Assembly: GCA_013361935.1 (NCBI GenBank)
Contig: JABFXC010000022.1
Span: 1-64,000, forward strand
From: Gemmatimonadaceae bacterium
Lineage (GTDB): Bacteria > Gemmatimonadota > Gemmatimonadetes > Gemmatimonadales > Gemmatimonadaceae
Length of the DNA stretch: 64,000 nucleotides
Direction of reading: 5' to 3'
Shown: positions 56,295 through 62,853 of the stretch, one piece after another
How positions within the stretch are numbered: position 1 is the first letter of the stretch
Layout: every line of letters starts with the position of its first letter
Made by a program: the position numbers and the translations under genes
Notes under the pieces: generated by a model
What the model was told of the DNA's origin: nothing
The model's database searches: none
Seen by the model: the letters and a program-made list of their open reading frames with translations, nothing else

Positions 56295-57899
56295 TCAGCG
56301 GTCGGCGGGCAGGTAGCGCGCGATGAGGTCGTCCAGGGTCTTCAGCTCGAAGGGCTTCTGCAGTACCGGCGCTTCGACGCGCTCGATGAAGGCGCGCGCG
56401 TCGCTCGAAGCGACGTCGCCGGTGGAGAAGACGATGCGTCCGACGAGCTCCGGGCGGTGGCGGGCGATCTGATCGTACAGGTCGATCCCCGAGAGCCCCG
56501 GCATCTTCAGATCGGAGACGATCAGCGCGTACTCCGGCGCGTCCGCATCGCGAAGGCGTCGCAGCGCGACCGCGCCGTCCTCCGCCTCCTCGACGATCCA
56601 GTCCCGGCGCGTGAAGTACCGCCTGAGGGCGAGCCGGATGCTCGATTCGTCATCGATGATCAGCACGCGCCGCGCGCCGCCCTGCGCGCGGAGCTCGGAC
56701 GCCGGCGCCGCGCGCGGGGCCGAGGAGTCGGGTGACGCGCCAAGGGTGATCGTGAAGCGCGCCCCACGTCCAGGATTGTTTTCGGCCATGAGCGTCCCGT
56801 GATGCGCCTCGATGATGCCGCGGGACACGGCGAGCCCCAGTCCCGTTCCCTCTCCCTGCGGCTTCGTCGTGAAGAAGGGCTCGAACAGGCGCGGCATCAC
56901 GTCGCTCGGGATGCCCGGGCCGTCGTCCTCGACGACGACCTGCACGTCCCCGGCCGCGGCGCGCGCCCGGAGCCGAACGGTCCCTCCCGGCCCCGCGGCC
57001 TGAGCCGCGTTGACGACGAGGTTCGTCACCACCTGCGTCACCGAGGACGGATCGAGGGACAGCCGCGGGAGCAGCCCCTCGATCGAGAGCTCCAGGCGCC
57101 CGCCCAGCTCGCAGACCTGCCGCGACAGCCCCCGTGTCGTCCGCTCGAGCAGATCGCGCAGGTCGGTGCACTCGCGCCGCATCTGCCCGCCCCGCGCCGA
57201 GGAGAGGAGGTCGCGCACGATGGCCCGCGAGCGCCGCGCCTGATCGAGGATCATCGTCAGCGCCTCGGTGTCCGCCGCCGAGCGCGGCTCCTGGAGAAGC
57301 GTCTCCACGAAGAGCAGGATCGCCGAGAGCGGGTTGTTCAGCTCGTGGGCGACGCCGGAGATGAGCTGGCCGATCGCGGCGAGCTTCGCGGACTCGCGAA
57401 TCGCGTCCTCCGCGGCGCGGCGCTCGGTGATGTCGGTGATGAGCACGAGCCGCGCGGCGCAACCATCCCAATCGACACTGTGGCTCGTGATCTCGACGGG
57501 GAACACCTCGCCGTTCCTGCGCCGGTGCCGCCACTCCCCCGTCTTGTGGTAGCGGCCGGGAAGCCCGTGCGCGACCCGCTCGAGGTCGGCGACGTCCTCG
57601 GTGGGACGGACATCGCGCAGGCTCATCGAAAGGAACTCCTCGCGGGAGTACCCATAGCTCGCGACGGCCGCGTCGTTCACCGCGAGGAAGCGCAGCGTCT
57701 CGTTCGCGTACACCCACATCGGAACCGGGTTGTTGCGAAAGAGCAGCCGGTACTTGTCCGCGACGAGCCGCGACTCCTCGTACGAGGGGCTGACGTTCGA
57801 AGCGGTGGGTGTGCGGGGCATGGCGAGTTCGTGGGACGCGGCGGGTGGCTCCGAGGATGACGACCGCCCTAACGGTTCGTTACGTTCGCCTTCATCCAC
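56295..57899 (-). CDS. PAS-domain hybrid sensor histidine kinase with C-terminal receiver domain
   Basis: A 534-residue kinase. A PAS domain (about residues 45-160; LFRNNPVPMWVYANETLRFLAVNDAAVASYGYSREEF, ending LITDITERRAAE) precedes the HisKA helix (LISGVAHELNNPLSAILLFVETLL, H185) and the ATPase domain (NLVVNAAQAAGPGGTVRLRAR, DDGPGIPSDVMPRLFEPFFTTKPQGEGTGLGLAVSRGIIEAHHG). The receiver domain (about 405-530) has VLIIDDESSIRLALRRYF, YALIVSDLKMPGLSG with the phosphoacceptor Asp, and VLQKPFELKTL. It resembles NtrB-like hybrid kinases that phosphorylate their own receiver. The start at ATG 57899 is less certain than ATG 57821; the extra N-terminal residues are low complexity and include one TTA codon. 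Confidence 0.9.
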   Translation of the reverse strand: MDEGERNEPLGRSSSSEPPAASHELAMPRTPTASNVSPSYEESRLVADKYRLLFRNNPVPMWVYANETLRFLAVNDAAVASYGYSREEFLSMSLRDVRPTEDVADLERVAHGLPGRYHKTGEWRHRRRNGEVFPVEITSHSVDWDGCAARLVLITDITERRAAEDAIRESAKLAAIGQLISGVAHELNNPLSAILLFVETLLQEPRSAADTEALTMILDQARRSRAIVRDLLSSARGGQMRRECTDLRDLLERTTRGLSRQVCELGGRLELSIEGLLPRLSLDPSSVTQVVTNLVVNAAQAAGPGGTVRLRARAAAGDVQVVVEDDGPGIPSDVMPRLFEPFFTTKPQGEGTGLGLAVSRGIIEAHHGTLMAENNPGRGARFTITLGASPDSSAPRAAPASELRAQGGARRVLIIDDESSIRLALRRYFTRRDWIVEEAEDGAVALRRLRDADAPEYALIVSDLKMPGLSGIDLYDQIARHRPELVGRIVFSTGDVASSDARAFIERVEAPVLQKPFELKTLDDLIARYLPADR

Positions 57900-57919
57900 G
57901 ATTGCGTAACCTTCGAAGC

Positions 57920-57954
57920 GAGAGCGGGGCCCGGCGTCGCCGGGCCCCGCTCTC
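57920..57954. terminator. Long GC-rich hairpin between sigma and kinase genes
   Basis: GAGAGCGGGGCCCGGC (57920-57935) and GCCGGGCCCCGCTCTC (57939-57954) are exact complements around GTC: a 16-bp perfect stem. No T-run follows on either strand. It lies just past the stop of the sigma gene (57976) and probably ends its transcript; an mRNA-stability element is also possible. Confidence 0.7.
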
Positions 57955-57975
57955 GTGCCTCCTCGTGCGTCGCGG

Positions 57976-58869
57976 TCAGGCCACGTTCCAGAACCCGGCC
58001 AGCGCGCGTCCGTCGGGCGACTCGCGCAGCTTCTCGAAGGCGCGCTCGCGGATCTGGCGGATGCGCTCGCGCGTCACTCCCATGAGAGCGCCGATGCGCT
58101 CGAGCGTCATCGCCTCGGAGCCCTCCTCGAGACCGTAGTAGAGGTAGAGGATCTTGCGCTCGCGGGGGGTGAGGTAGCGGGTGAAGACGCGATCGATGAA
58201 CTCGCGCATCAGCTTCCCGTCCGTCGTCTCCTCGATCTCGCCCCCGTCCTGGCCGGCGAAGCGCTCGCCGAGGGTGGAGGCTTCGCGATCGGAGCGATCC
58301 ACCGGCGCATCGAGGGAGACCTCGGTGGCCGACATCTGCTTCGCCGCGCGGACGTTCTCCGCGGTCTCGTCGAGCAGCCGGCCGAGCTCCGCTTCGGTCG
58401 GATCGCGCTTCAGCACCTGGGCGAGCACCGTTTCGGCGCGCGCGAGACGGATGAGCTGCGAGTTCTGGTTGAGGGGGATGCGGACGGATCGCGTCTGCTC
58501 GGCGAGCGCCTTGAGGACCGCCTGGCGCACCCACCAGACCGCGTAGGAGATGAACTTCACCCCCTGATCCGGATCGAACTTCCGCACCGCCTTCAGGAGT
58601 CCTTCGTTCCCGATCGCGACCAGCTCGCTGAGATCGAGGCCGTGGCCCTGATACTTCTTCACGTACGAAATGACGAAGCGGAGGTTCGCCGTGACCAGAC
58701 GCTCGGCGGCCTCCGCGTCTCCTTTCTGGGCCCTGCGGGCGAGTCGGCGCTCTTCTTCGGCCGACGCGATCAGGGGAAGTTTCTGGATGTCGTGAAGGTA
58801 CTGATCGAACGCAGAGGAGGGAGACGAGCGGAAATACCCCTTCGACCTGGTCTCGGTCACTTGCTCCAT
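57976..58869 (-). CDS. RpoD/SigA-family RNA polymerase sigma factor
   Basis: A 297-residue sigma-70 factor. Region 1.2/2 is present: DQYLHDIQKLPLIASAEEERRLARRAQKGDAEAAERLVTANLRFVISYVKKYQGHGLDLSELVAIGNEGLLKAVRKFDPDQGVKFISYAVWWVRQAVLKALAEQTRSVRIPLN, then region 3 and region 4 (LTPRERKILYLYYGLEEGSEAMTLERIGALMGVTRERIRQIRERAFEKLR). It recognises standard -35/-10 promoters and is a group 1 or group 2 sigma factor; the short N terminus favours an RpoS/SigB-like group 2 or a small primary sigma. A consensus-like promoter (58941-58969) precedes it on its own strand. The TTGACA/TACGAT boxes at 29193 could be read by it. Confidence 0.93.
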   Translation of the reverse strand: MEQVTETRSKGYFRSSPSSAFDQYLHDIQKLPLIASAEEERRLARRAQKGDAEAAERLVTANLRFVISYVKKYQGHGLDLSELVAIGNEGLLKAVRKFDPDQGVKFISYAVWWVRQAVLKALAEQTRSVRIPLNQNSQLIRLARAETVLAQVLKRDPTEAELGRLLDETAENVRAAKQMSATEVSLDAPVDRSDREASTLGERFAGQDGGEIEETTDGKLMREFIDRVFTRYLTPRERKILYLYYGLEEGSEAMTLERIGALMGVTRERIRQIRERAFEKLRESPDGRALAGFWNVA

Positions 58870-58940
58870 ACACGCTCCTTAGACCACGGTGGAGTGGACG
58901 GGCCGCGCAGTGCGGGCCGTCGAGTCCTGGCAGGACCGCC

Positions 58941-58969
58941 AGGATAATGTCCGGACTCCGAACGGTCAA
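58941..58969 (-). promoter_or_regulatory. Promoter of the RpoD-family sigma gene
   Basis: On the minus strand: TTGACC (complement of 58964-58969), 17 bases, TATCCT (complement of 58941-58946). The start point would be near 58935, about 65 bases before the ATG at 58869. Confidence 0.55.
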
Positions 58970-59061
58970 CAGCGGAGTGCGCCGTCTCACAAACGCGGCG
59001 AGGATGGTCTGGCGAAGCTGTTGCTGGGTAATCTGTTACACGGTACAGGTCGCAACGAACG

Positions 59062-59104
59062 AGGCGGGCGACGGTCGCCGAAATGCGCTGACCGTCGCCC
59101 GCCT
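59062..59104. terminator. Hairpin downstream of the small membrane protein gene
   Basis: AGGCGGGCGACGGTC (59062-59076) and GACCGTCGCCCGCCT (59090-59104) are a perfect 15-bp stem around a 13-base loop. On the minus strand it follows the stop at 59124, so it is a likely terminator for that gene, without a T-run. Confidence 0.65.
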
Positions 59105-59123
59105 GTCGCTATTGTGGCGTGAT

Positions 59124-59312
59124 TTACCGCGGAGGCGGCGCCTGCGGGTCGCGCGGCTTCGTCCGGCTCGTCGCCATCAGGATCCCGAGCCCGATCGCGA
59201 CGATCGCCCCGACCCCGATCCACATCGGCGGCGCACCGAGCAGGTACGCGCCGATCGCCAGGCCGATGACGAGGATGAAGAAGCCGATCAGATAGGTGGA
59301 GAAGGATGACAT
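59124..59312 (-). CDS. Small two-helix membrane protein, function unknown
   Basis: A 62-residue protein. ATG 59312 gives MSSFSTYLIGFFILVIGLAIGAYLLGAPPMWIGVGAIVAIGLGILMATSRTKPRD: two hydrophobic helices (about residues 6-24 and 29-46) separated by a Pro-Pro turn, then a short basic and proline-rich tail. On the minus strand GAGAAGG lies close before the start (59294-59309 complement is TCCTTCTCC). No family is known to me. It is divergent from the PepSY-like protein gene, whose promoter element at 59392 lies about 80 bases away. Confidence 0.7.
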   Translation of the reverse strand: MSSFSTYLIGFFILVIGLAIGAYLLGAPPMWIGVGAIVAIGLGILMATSRTKPRDPQAPPPR

Positions 59313-59391
59313 GGCCAGTTCCGTTGCGGGTGCACCCCGGAGCGGGCAAGTGTGGGGCCAGCCGGACGCGACCGGATGAGGACGGCCGGTC

Positions 59392-59425
59392 CTTAATCCG
59401 GCGGTTAGCGGAGGCGCCGTAGCAT
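59392..59425 (+). promoter_or_regulatory. Shared upstream element, copy 1 (PepSY gene)
   Basis: CTTAATC (59392-59398), GCGGTTAGC (59401-59409) and GCCGTA plus CAT (59416-59425) occur at the same relative positions as in copy 2 at 60068. The spacing CTTAATC to GCCGTA (17 bases between) would suit a -35/-10 pair for an ECF-type factor, with GGTTAGC as an operator between. The next start codon is 59500. Confidence 0.55.
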
Positions 59426-59499
59426 CCACTCACGCGGCAGTGTGGCGCACCCGTTCGGACGCGCCGACCGCGCACGATCCACATTTCGAAGGAGCTCCC

Positions 59500-60045
59500 A
59501 TGAGAAGCAGCACCCTCCGCGCGCTCGCCGTCGCGAGCGCCACGCTCGCCCTCTCCGGGCTCGCCGCGGCGCAGAGCCCGACGAGCGCCCCCGCCCCCCG
59601 CGCGCAGCGCTCGACGATGGCGCAGGACACGACGCATCGCGGCGCCCGGTCCCACCGCATGGCCGCGCGCTCGACGAGGAAGCCGAAGACGATGAAGGTC
59701 AGGGAGCAGTCCCCCGGGCTCGCCGCCCAGGCGACGATCAGCGCCGACTCGGCGCAGACGATCGCCCTCGCCCAGGTGCCTAACGGCCGCGTTCGCGAGG
59801 CAGAGCTGGAGAACGAGAAGGGGACGCTCGTCTACTCCTACGACGTGAAGGCGCCGGGGAAGAGCGGCGTCGAGGAAGTGCTCGTCGACGCGAAGACGGG
59901 CGCCGTCGTCTCGCAGACGCACGAGAGCGCGGCCGCCGAGAAGAAGGAGATGGCCGCGGAGAAGGGCACGAAGCACTCGATGCGCAGGTCGTCGCACGCG
60001 AAGTCCGACTCGTCCGTGAAGCACGACTCCACGTCGAAGCCGTGA
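59500..60045 (+). CDS. Exported PepSY-domain-like protein with basic tail
   Basis: A 181-residue exported protein with a AAGGAG ribosome site before ATG 59500. Signal peptide MRSSTLRALAVASATLALSGLAAAQ. The central part (SADSAQTIALAQVPNGRVREAELENEKGTLVYSYDVKAPGKSGVEEVLVDAKTGAVVSQTHES) is a PepSY repeat: helix, then the G-x-[LV]-x-Y-x-[FV] strand and V-x-V-D-x-x-x-G-x-V-x-x-x. PepSY proteins often inhibit peptidases or bind a sensor kinase in the envelope. The flanks are rich in Arg, Ser, Thr and Lys. It precedes another exported basic protein and an OmpR-type two-component system, and its upstream element is shared with that gene. Confidence 0.85.
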   Translation: MRSSTLRALAVASATLALSGLAAAQSPTSAPAPRAQRSTMAQDTTHRGARSHRMAARSTRKPKTMKVREQSPGLAAQATISADSAQTIALAQVPNGRVREAELENEKGTLVYSYDVKAPGKSGVEEVLVDAKTGAVVSQTHESAAAEKKEMAAEKGTKHSMRRSSHAKSDSSVKHDSTSKP

Positions 60046-60067
60046 CCCGGCGCACAATCCGCGCGCA

Positions 60068-60101
60068 CGCTTAATCGAGCGGTTAGCTGCGCGGCCGTAC
60101 C
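60068..60101 (+). promoter_or_regulatory. Shared upstream element, copy 2 (Lys/Ala-rich protein gene)
   Basis: CTTAATC (60068-60074), GCGGTTAGC (60077-60085), GCCGTA (60092-60097) and CAT (60099-60101). Same order and spacing as copy 1 at 59392-59425. ATG 60189 follows. Confidence 0.55.
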
Positions 60102-60188
60102 ATGCACGTGGCGGGACCAATTCCCCCCGAGCGCTCATCTCGCCATGTGGGCGCAGTCACGAACGGCAACGACTCCAGGAGGAGTGAC

Positions 60189-60449
60189 ATGCAGAGCAAG
60201 ATGATCCGCACCCTGACCGTCGTCGCGGCTTCGCTCGCGATCGCCGGCGCCGCCGGCGCTCAGACCAAGGCCGCGGCCGCGACGGCCGCTCCGGCCGCGC
60301 AGGACACCACGCACAAGGCCGCGAGCAAGACCGCGCGCCACAAGAAGCACGCGCGCAAGCATTCGGCGAGCGCGGCGAAGACCGCCGGCAAGTCGGGGAC
60401 GACCCCGGCGACCCCGGCGACGCCGGCCTCGCCCGCGCAGAAGCCCTGA
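60189..60449 (+). CDS. Small exported Lys/Ala/His-rich protein
   Basis: An 86-residue protein. AGGAGGAG precedes ATG 60189. The signal peptide MQSKMIRTLTVVAASLAIAGAAGAQ is followed by a basic, disordered tail rich in Ala, Lys, Thr and His (ASKTARHKKHARKHSASAAKTAGKS) and a final run of Pro-Ala-Thr repeats. The composition is like the acid-shock or histone-H1-like small basic exported proteins, but no family match is certain. It is controlled by the same upstream element as the PepSY-type gene and stands before the convergent sensor kinase. Confidence 0.75.
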   Translation: MQSKMIRTLTVVAASLAIAGAAGAQTKAAAATAAPAAQDTTHKAASKTARHKKHARKHSASAAKTAGKSGTTPATPATPASPAQKP

Positions 60450-60495
60450 TGTCGTGCCGGTGCCGGCGGCGGAACCTCACCGCCGGCACCGGACC

Positions 60496-61989
60496 TCAGG
60501 TCGCCGCGACGACTCCGGCGGATACCCCCGCGACATCGGGGCGCGGCAGCCTCACCTCGAAGCGGCTCCCGCGCGACGACGACTCCGCGAGCGTGAGCGA
60601 GCCACCGTGGGCCTCGGCAATCCAGCGGCCGATCGCCAGCCCGAGCCCCGCCCCCCCCGACTCCGACGCAGCCTCCCGCGCTCGGGCGCGGTCGACCCGG
60701 AAGAAGCGCTCGAACACCTGGCCGCGCGCCTCCGCCGGAATCCCCGGACCGTTGTCGCTCACGCCGATTCGATAGGACGCCTCGTCGCACGTCAGGCAGA
60801 CGTCGACCGCGCTCCCCGGCGGGGAGTGCTTGATCGCGTTGTCGAGAAGGTTCATCACGAGCGAGCGGAGGAGCTCCTCGTCTCCCTCGAACGTCCAGTC
60901 CACCGTGCCATTCCCGTCGCTCGCCGGATCCTGCGGCGGCCGAAGGGTGACCACGGTCTCGCGCGCCGCACCGAGCGCGCGCGCGGCGCGCACGCACTCG
61001 GCGACCAGCTCGTCGAGGTAGATCTCGCTGCGCTGCAGCGGCCGGCGCCCCGCGTCGACGCGCGCGAGCAGGAACAGGTCGGCGACGACGCGCGACAGCC
61101 GCCTCCCCTCGTCGCGCACTACGCGCAGCGCGCCGCGGTACTCCTCCGGGTCGCGTTGGGGCTGCGAGAGGGCGACGTCGGCCTCGCCGCGCATGATCGC
61201 CACCGGTGTCCGCAGCTCGTGCGAGGCGTCGGCCATGAAGCGGCGCTGCTGCTCGAACGCCGTGTCGAGCCGGGCGAGCAGATCGTTGAACGTCTGCGCC
61301 AGCCGTCCCAGCTCGTCTCCCGCGTTGGCGACCGGGAGCCGCTCGTGGAGGCTCGTCGCGCTGATCTCGGCGGCGCGCTCGCTCATCGCGACGACCGGCG
61401 CGAGGCTGCGCCGCGCGAGCGCGTAGCCGCCGGCGAGCGAGAGGAGCAGCGCGAAGAAGATCGCGGCGACGAACCCCGTGCGGAACTCCTCGAGCAGCTC
61501 CGCCTGGTCGTCGAGCGGCGTCACGCCGACGACGGTGATCCGGCGGCCCATCACGGAGCGGCGGGGGAGCGCGTAGATGCGGATCTCGCGCCGGCCCGCG
61601 GGGATCGTCGCGAAGCGCGAGCCTCGCGCCGCCTCCAGCGCCGCGGCGCGGACGCGGGCCGTGTCGATCGACCAGGTGTCGCGGTCGCCTGGGAGGGGCG
61701 CGTCGGTCGCGACGAGCCGGTCGTGCTGGTCGAAGACGAGGAAGCCGAGGTCGCGCATCCCGAACTCGCCGAGCGCGTCCTCGGCGGCGAGCGAATCGGC
61801 CATGTCGGCGATGTGGGCGCTGGCGAGATCGAGCGCCACCGCGCCGGTCGATTCGGCGAGGTAGGCGTCCGTGCGCCGGGCGAGCGCGCGCTCGAGGACC
61901 TTGTACGAGACCGAGGCGAAGACCACGAGCAGCGTCGCGAGCACCAGCGTGTGCCAGAGGGCGAGCCGGCCGCGAACGCTCTCGATCAC
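60496..61989 (-). CDS. OmpR-type system sensor histidine kinase with HAMP domain
   Basis: A 497-residue membrane kinase. A first helix (about residues 10-30), a periplasmic domain (about 35-165), a second helix (about 170-195), a HAMP linker (RRSLAPVVAMSERAAEISATSLHERLPVANAGDELGRLAQTFNDLLARL), the HisKA box (RFMADASHELRTPVAIMRGEAD) and ATPase boxes (NLLDNAIKHSPPGSAV, DNGPGIPAEARGQVFERFFRVDRARAREAASESGGAGLGLAIGRWIAEAHGG). The periplasmic part detects an envelope signal. It follows its response regulator with a gap of 7 bases and converges with the small exported gene. The two exported basic proteins upstream are possible targets. Confidence 0.93.
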   Translation of the reverse strand: MIESVRGRLALWHTLVLATLLVVFASVSYKVLERALARRTDAYLAESTGAVALDLASAHIADMADSLAAEDALGEFGMRDLGFLVFDQHDRLVATDAPLPGDRDTWSIDTARVRAAALEAARGSRFATIPAGRREIRIYALPRRSVMGRRITVVGVTPLDDQAELLEEFRTGFVAAIFFALLLSLAGGYALARRSLAPVVAMSERAAEISATSLHERLPVANAGDELGRLAQTFNDLLARLDTAFEQQRRFMADASHELRTPVAIMRGEADVALSQPQRDPEEYRGALRVVRDEGRRLSRVVADLFLLARVDAGRRPLQRSEIYLDELVAECVRAARALGAARETVVTLRPPQDPASDGNGTVDWTFEGDEELLRSLVMNLLDNAIKHSPPGSAVDVCLTCDEASYRIGVSDNGPGIPAEARGQVFERFFRVDRARAREAASESGGAGLGLAIGRWIAEAHGGSLTLAESSSRGSRFEVRLPRPDVAGVSAGVVAAT

Positions 61990-61996
61990 CGCGTGC

Positions 61997-62674
61997 TCAC
62001 TCCTCGCCGACGGGGCTGAGGATGTAGCCGGCGCCGCGGCGCGTGTGGATGAGCGGGGGATGCCCGCCGTCCACCTTCCGCCGCAGCCGGTTGATGTAGA
62101 CCTCGATCGCGTTCGAGAACGGATCGTGGTTGTCGTCCCAGACGTGCGCGCAGATGTCCGCGCGGCCGACGACGCGACCCGCGTTGCGCGCGAGATACTC
62201 GAGGAGCGTGTACTCCTTGGTCGTCAGCGGGATGACCTTCCCCGCGCGGCGGGCGACCTGGCCCTGCGTGTCGACGACGAGATCGCCGATGGTGATCTGC
62301 TCCGAGCGCACCTCCCGCGAGCGGCGGAGCAGGGCGCGCAGCCGCGCCAGCAGCTCGGTGAAGTCGAAGGGCTTCGCGAGATAGTCGTCCGCGCCGGCGT
62401 CCAGCCCTTCGACGCGGTCGGCGACTTCGTCCTTCGCGGTGAGCATGAGCACGGGCGCGGTCATCCCGCGGCGGCGCAGGTCCCGGCAGACGTCGAAGCC
62501 GTCGCGCTTCGGCATCAGCACGTCGAGGATCACCAGATCGTAATCGTTGACGGCGGCCTGATAGACCGCCGCCTCCCCGTCCGCGGCGACGTCCACGGCG
62601 TAGGCGTGTTCGCGCAGCCCCTTCGCGAGCATCGCGCTCAGATAGACGTCGTCTTCGGCGAGCAGCAACCGCAT
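61997..62674 (-). CDS. OmpR/PhoB-family response regulator
   Basis: A 225-residue regulator. Receiver domain: MRLLLAEDDVYLSAMLAKGLREHAYAVDVAADGEAAVYQ, with the acidic pair EDD, then VILDVLMPKRDGFDVCR with the phosphoacceptor Asp, LMLTAKDEVADRVEGLDAGADDYLAKPFDFTELLARLRALLRR with Thr and Lys. DNA-binding winged helix: LTTKEYTLLEYLARNAGRVVGRADICAHVWDDNHDPFSNAIEVYINRLRRKVDGGHPPLIHTRRGAGYIL. It is the first gene of the pair. A direct repeat GGTTATGACG GGTTTATACC lies in its upstream region and may be its own binding site. Confidence 0.95.
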   Translation of the reverse strand: MRLLLAEDDVYLSAMLAKGLREHAYAVDVAADGEAAVYQAAVNDYDLVILDVLMPKRDGFDVCRDLRRRGMTAPVLMLTAKDEVADRVEGLDAGADDYLAKPFDFTELLARLRALLRRSREVRSEQITIGDLVVDTQGQVARRAGKVIPLTTKEYTLLEYLARNAGRVVGRADICAHVWDDNHDPFSNAIEVYINRLRRKVDGGHPPLIHTRRGAGYILSPVGEE

Positions 62675-62751
62675 GATGCGCTTCCCCCCTCGGCGTGCAA
62701 GATCGGGCGATGCAACCCGTGTGCGCAGTCCGGCAGATCACGAATGGTGCC

Positions 62752-62771
62752 GGTTATGACGGGTTTATACC
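62752..62771 (-). promoter_or_regulatory. Direct repeat in the response regulator promoter region
   Basis: GGTTATGACG and GGTTTATACC stand next to each other (10-bp period) 80 bases from the regulator start. The minus-strand complement holds TATAAA (62764-62769), a likely -10 box, so a bound regulator could control its own gene. Similar GGTTA cores occur in the shared elements at 59392 and 60068. Confidence 0.4.
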
Positions 62772-62853
62772 ATCCGCGCTAGTAATCGTTCACGGGTGGC
62801 GCGCGAACGCAACATGTCCTGGCTCGGCGCGGCGATCCCGCGGGGAGGAATCG

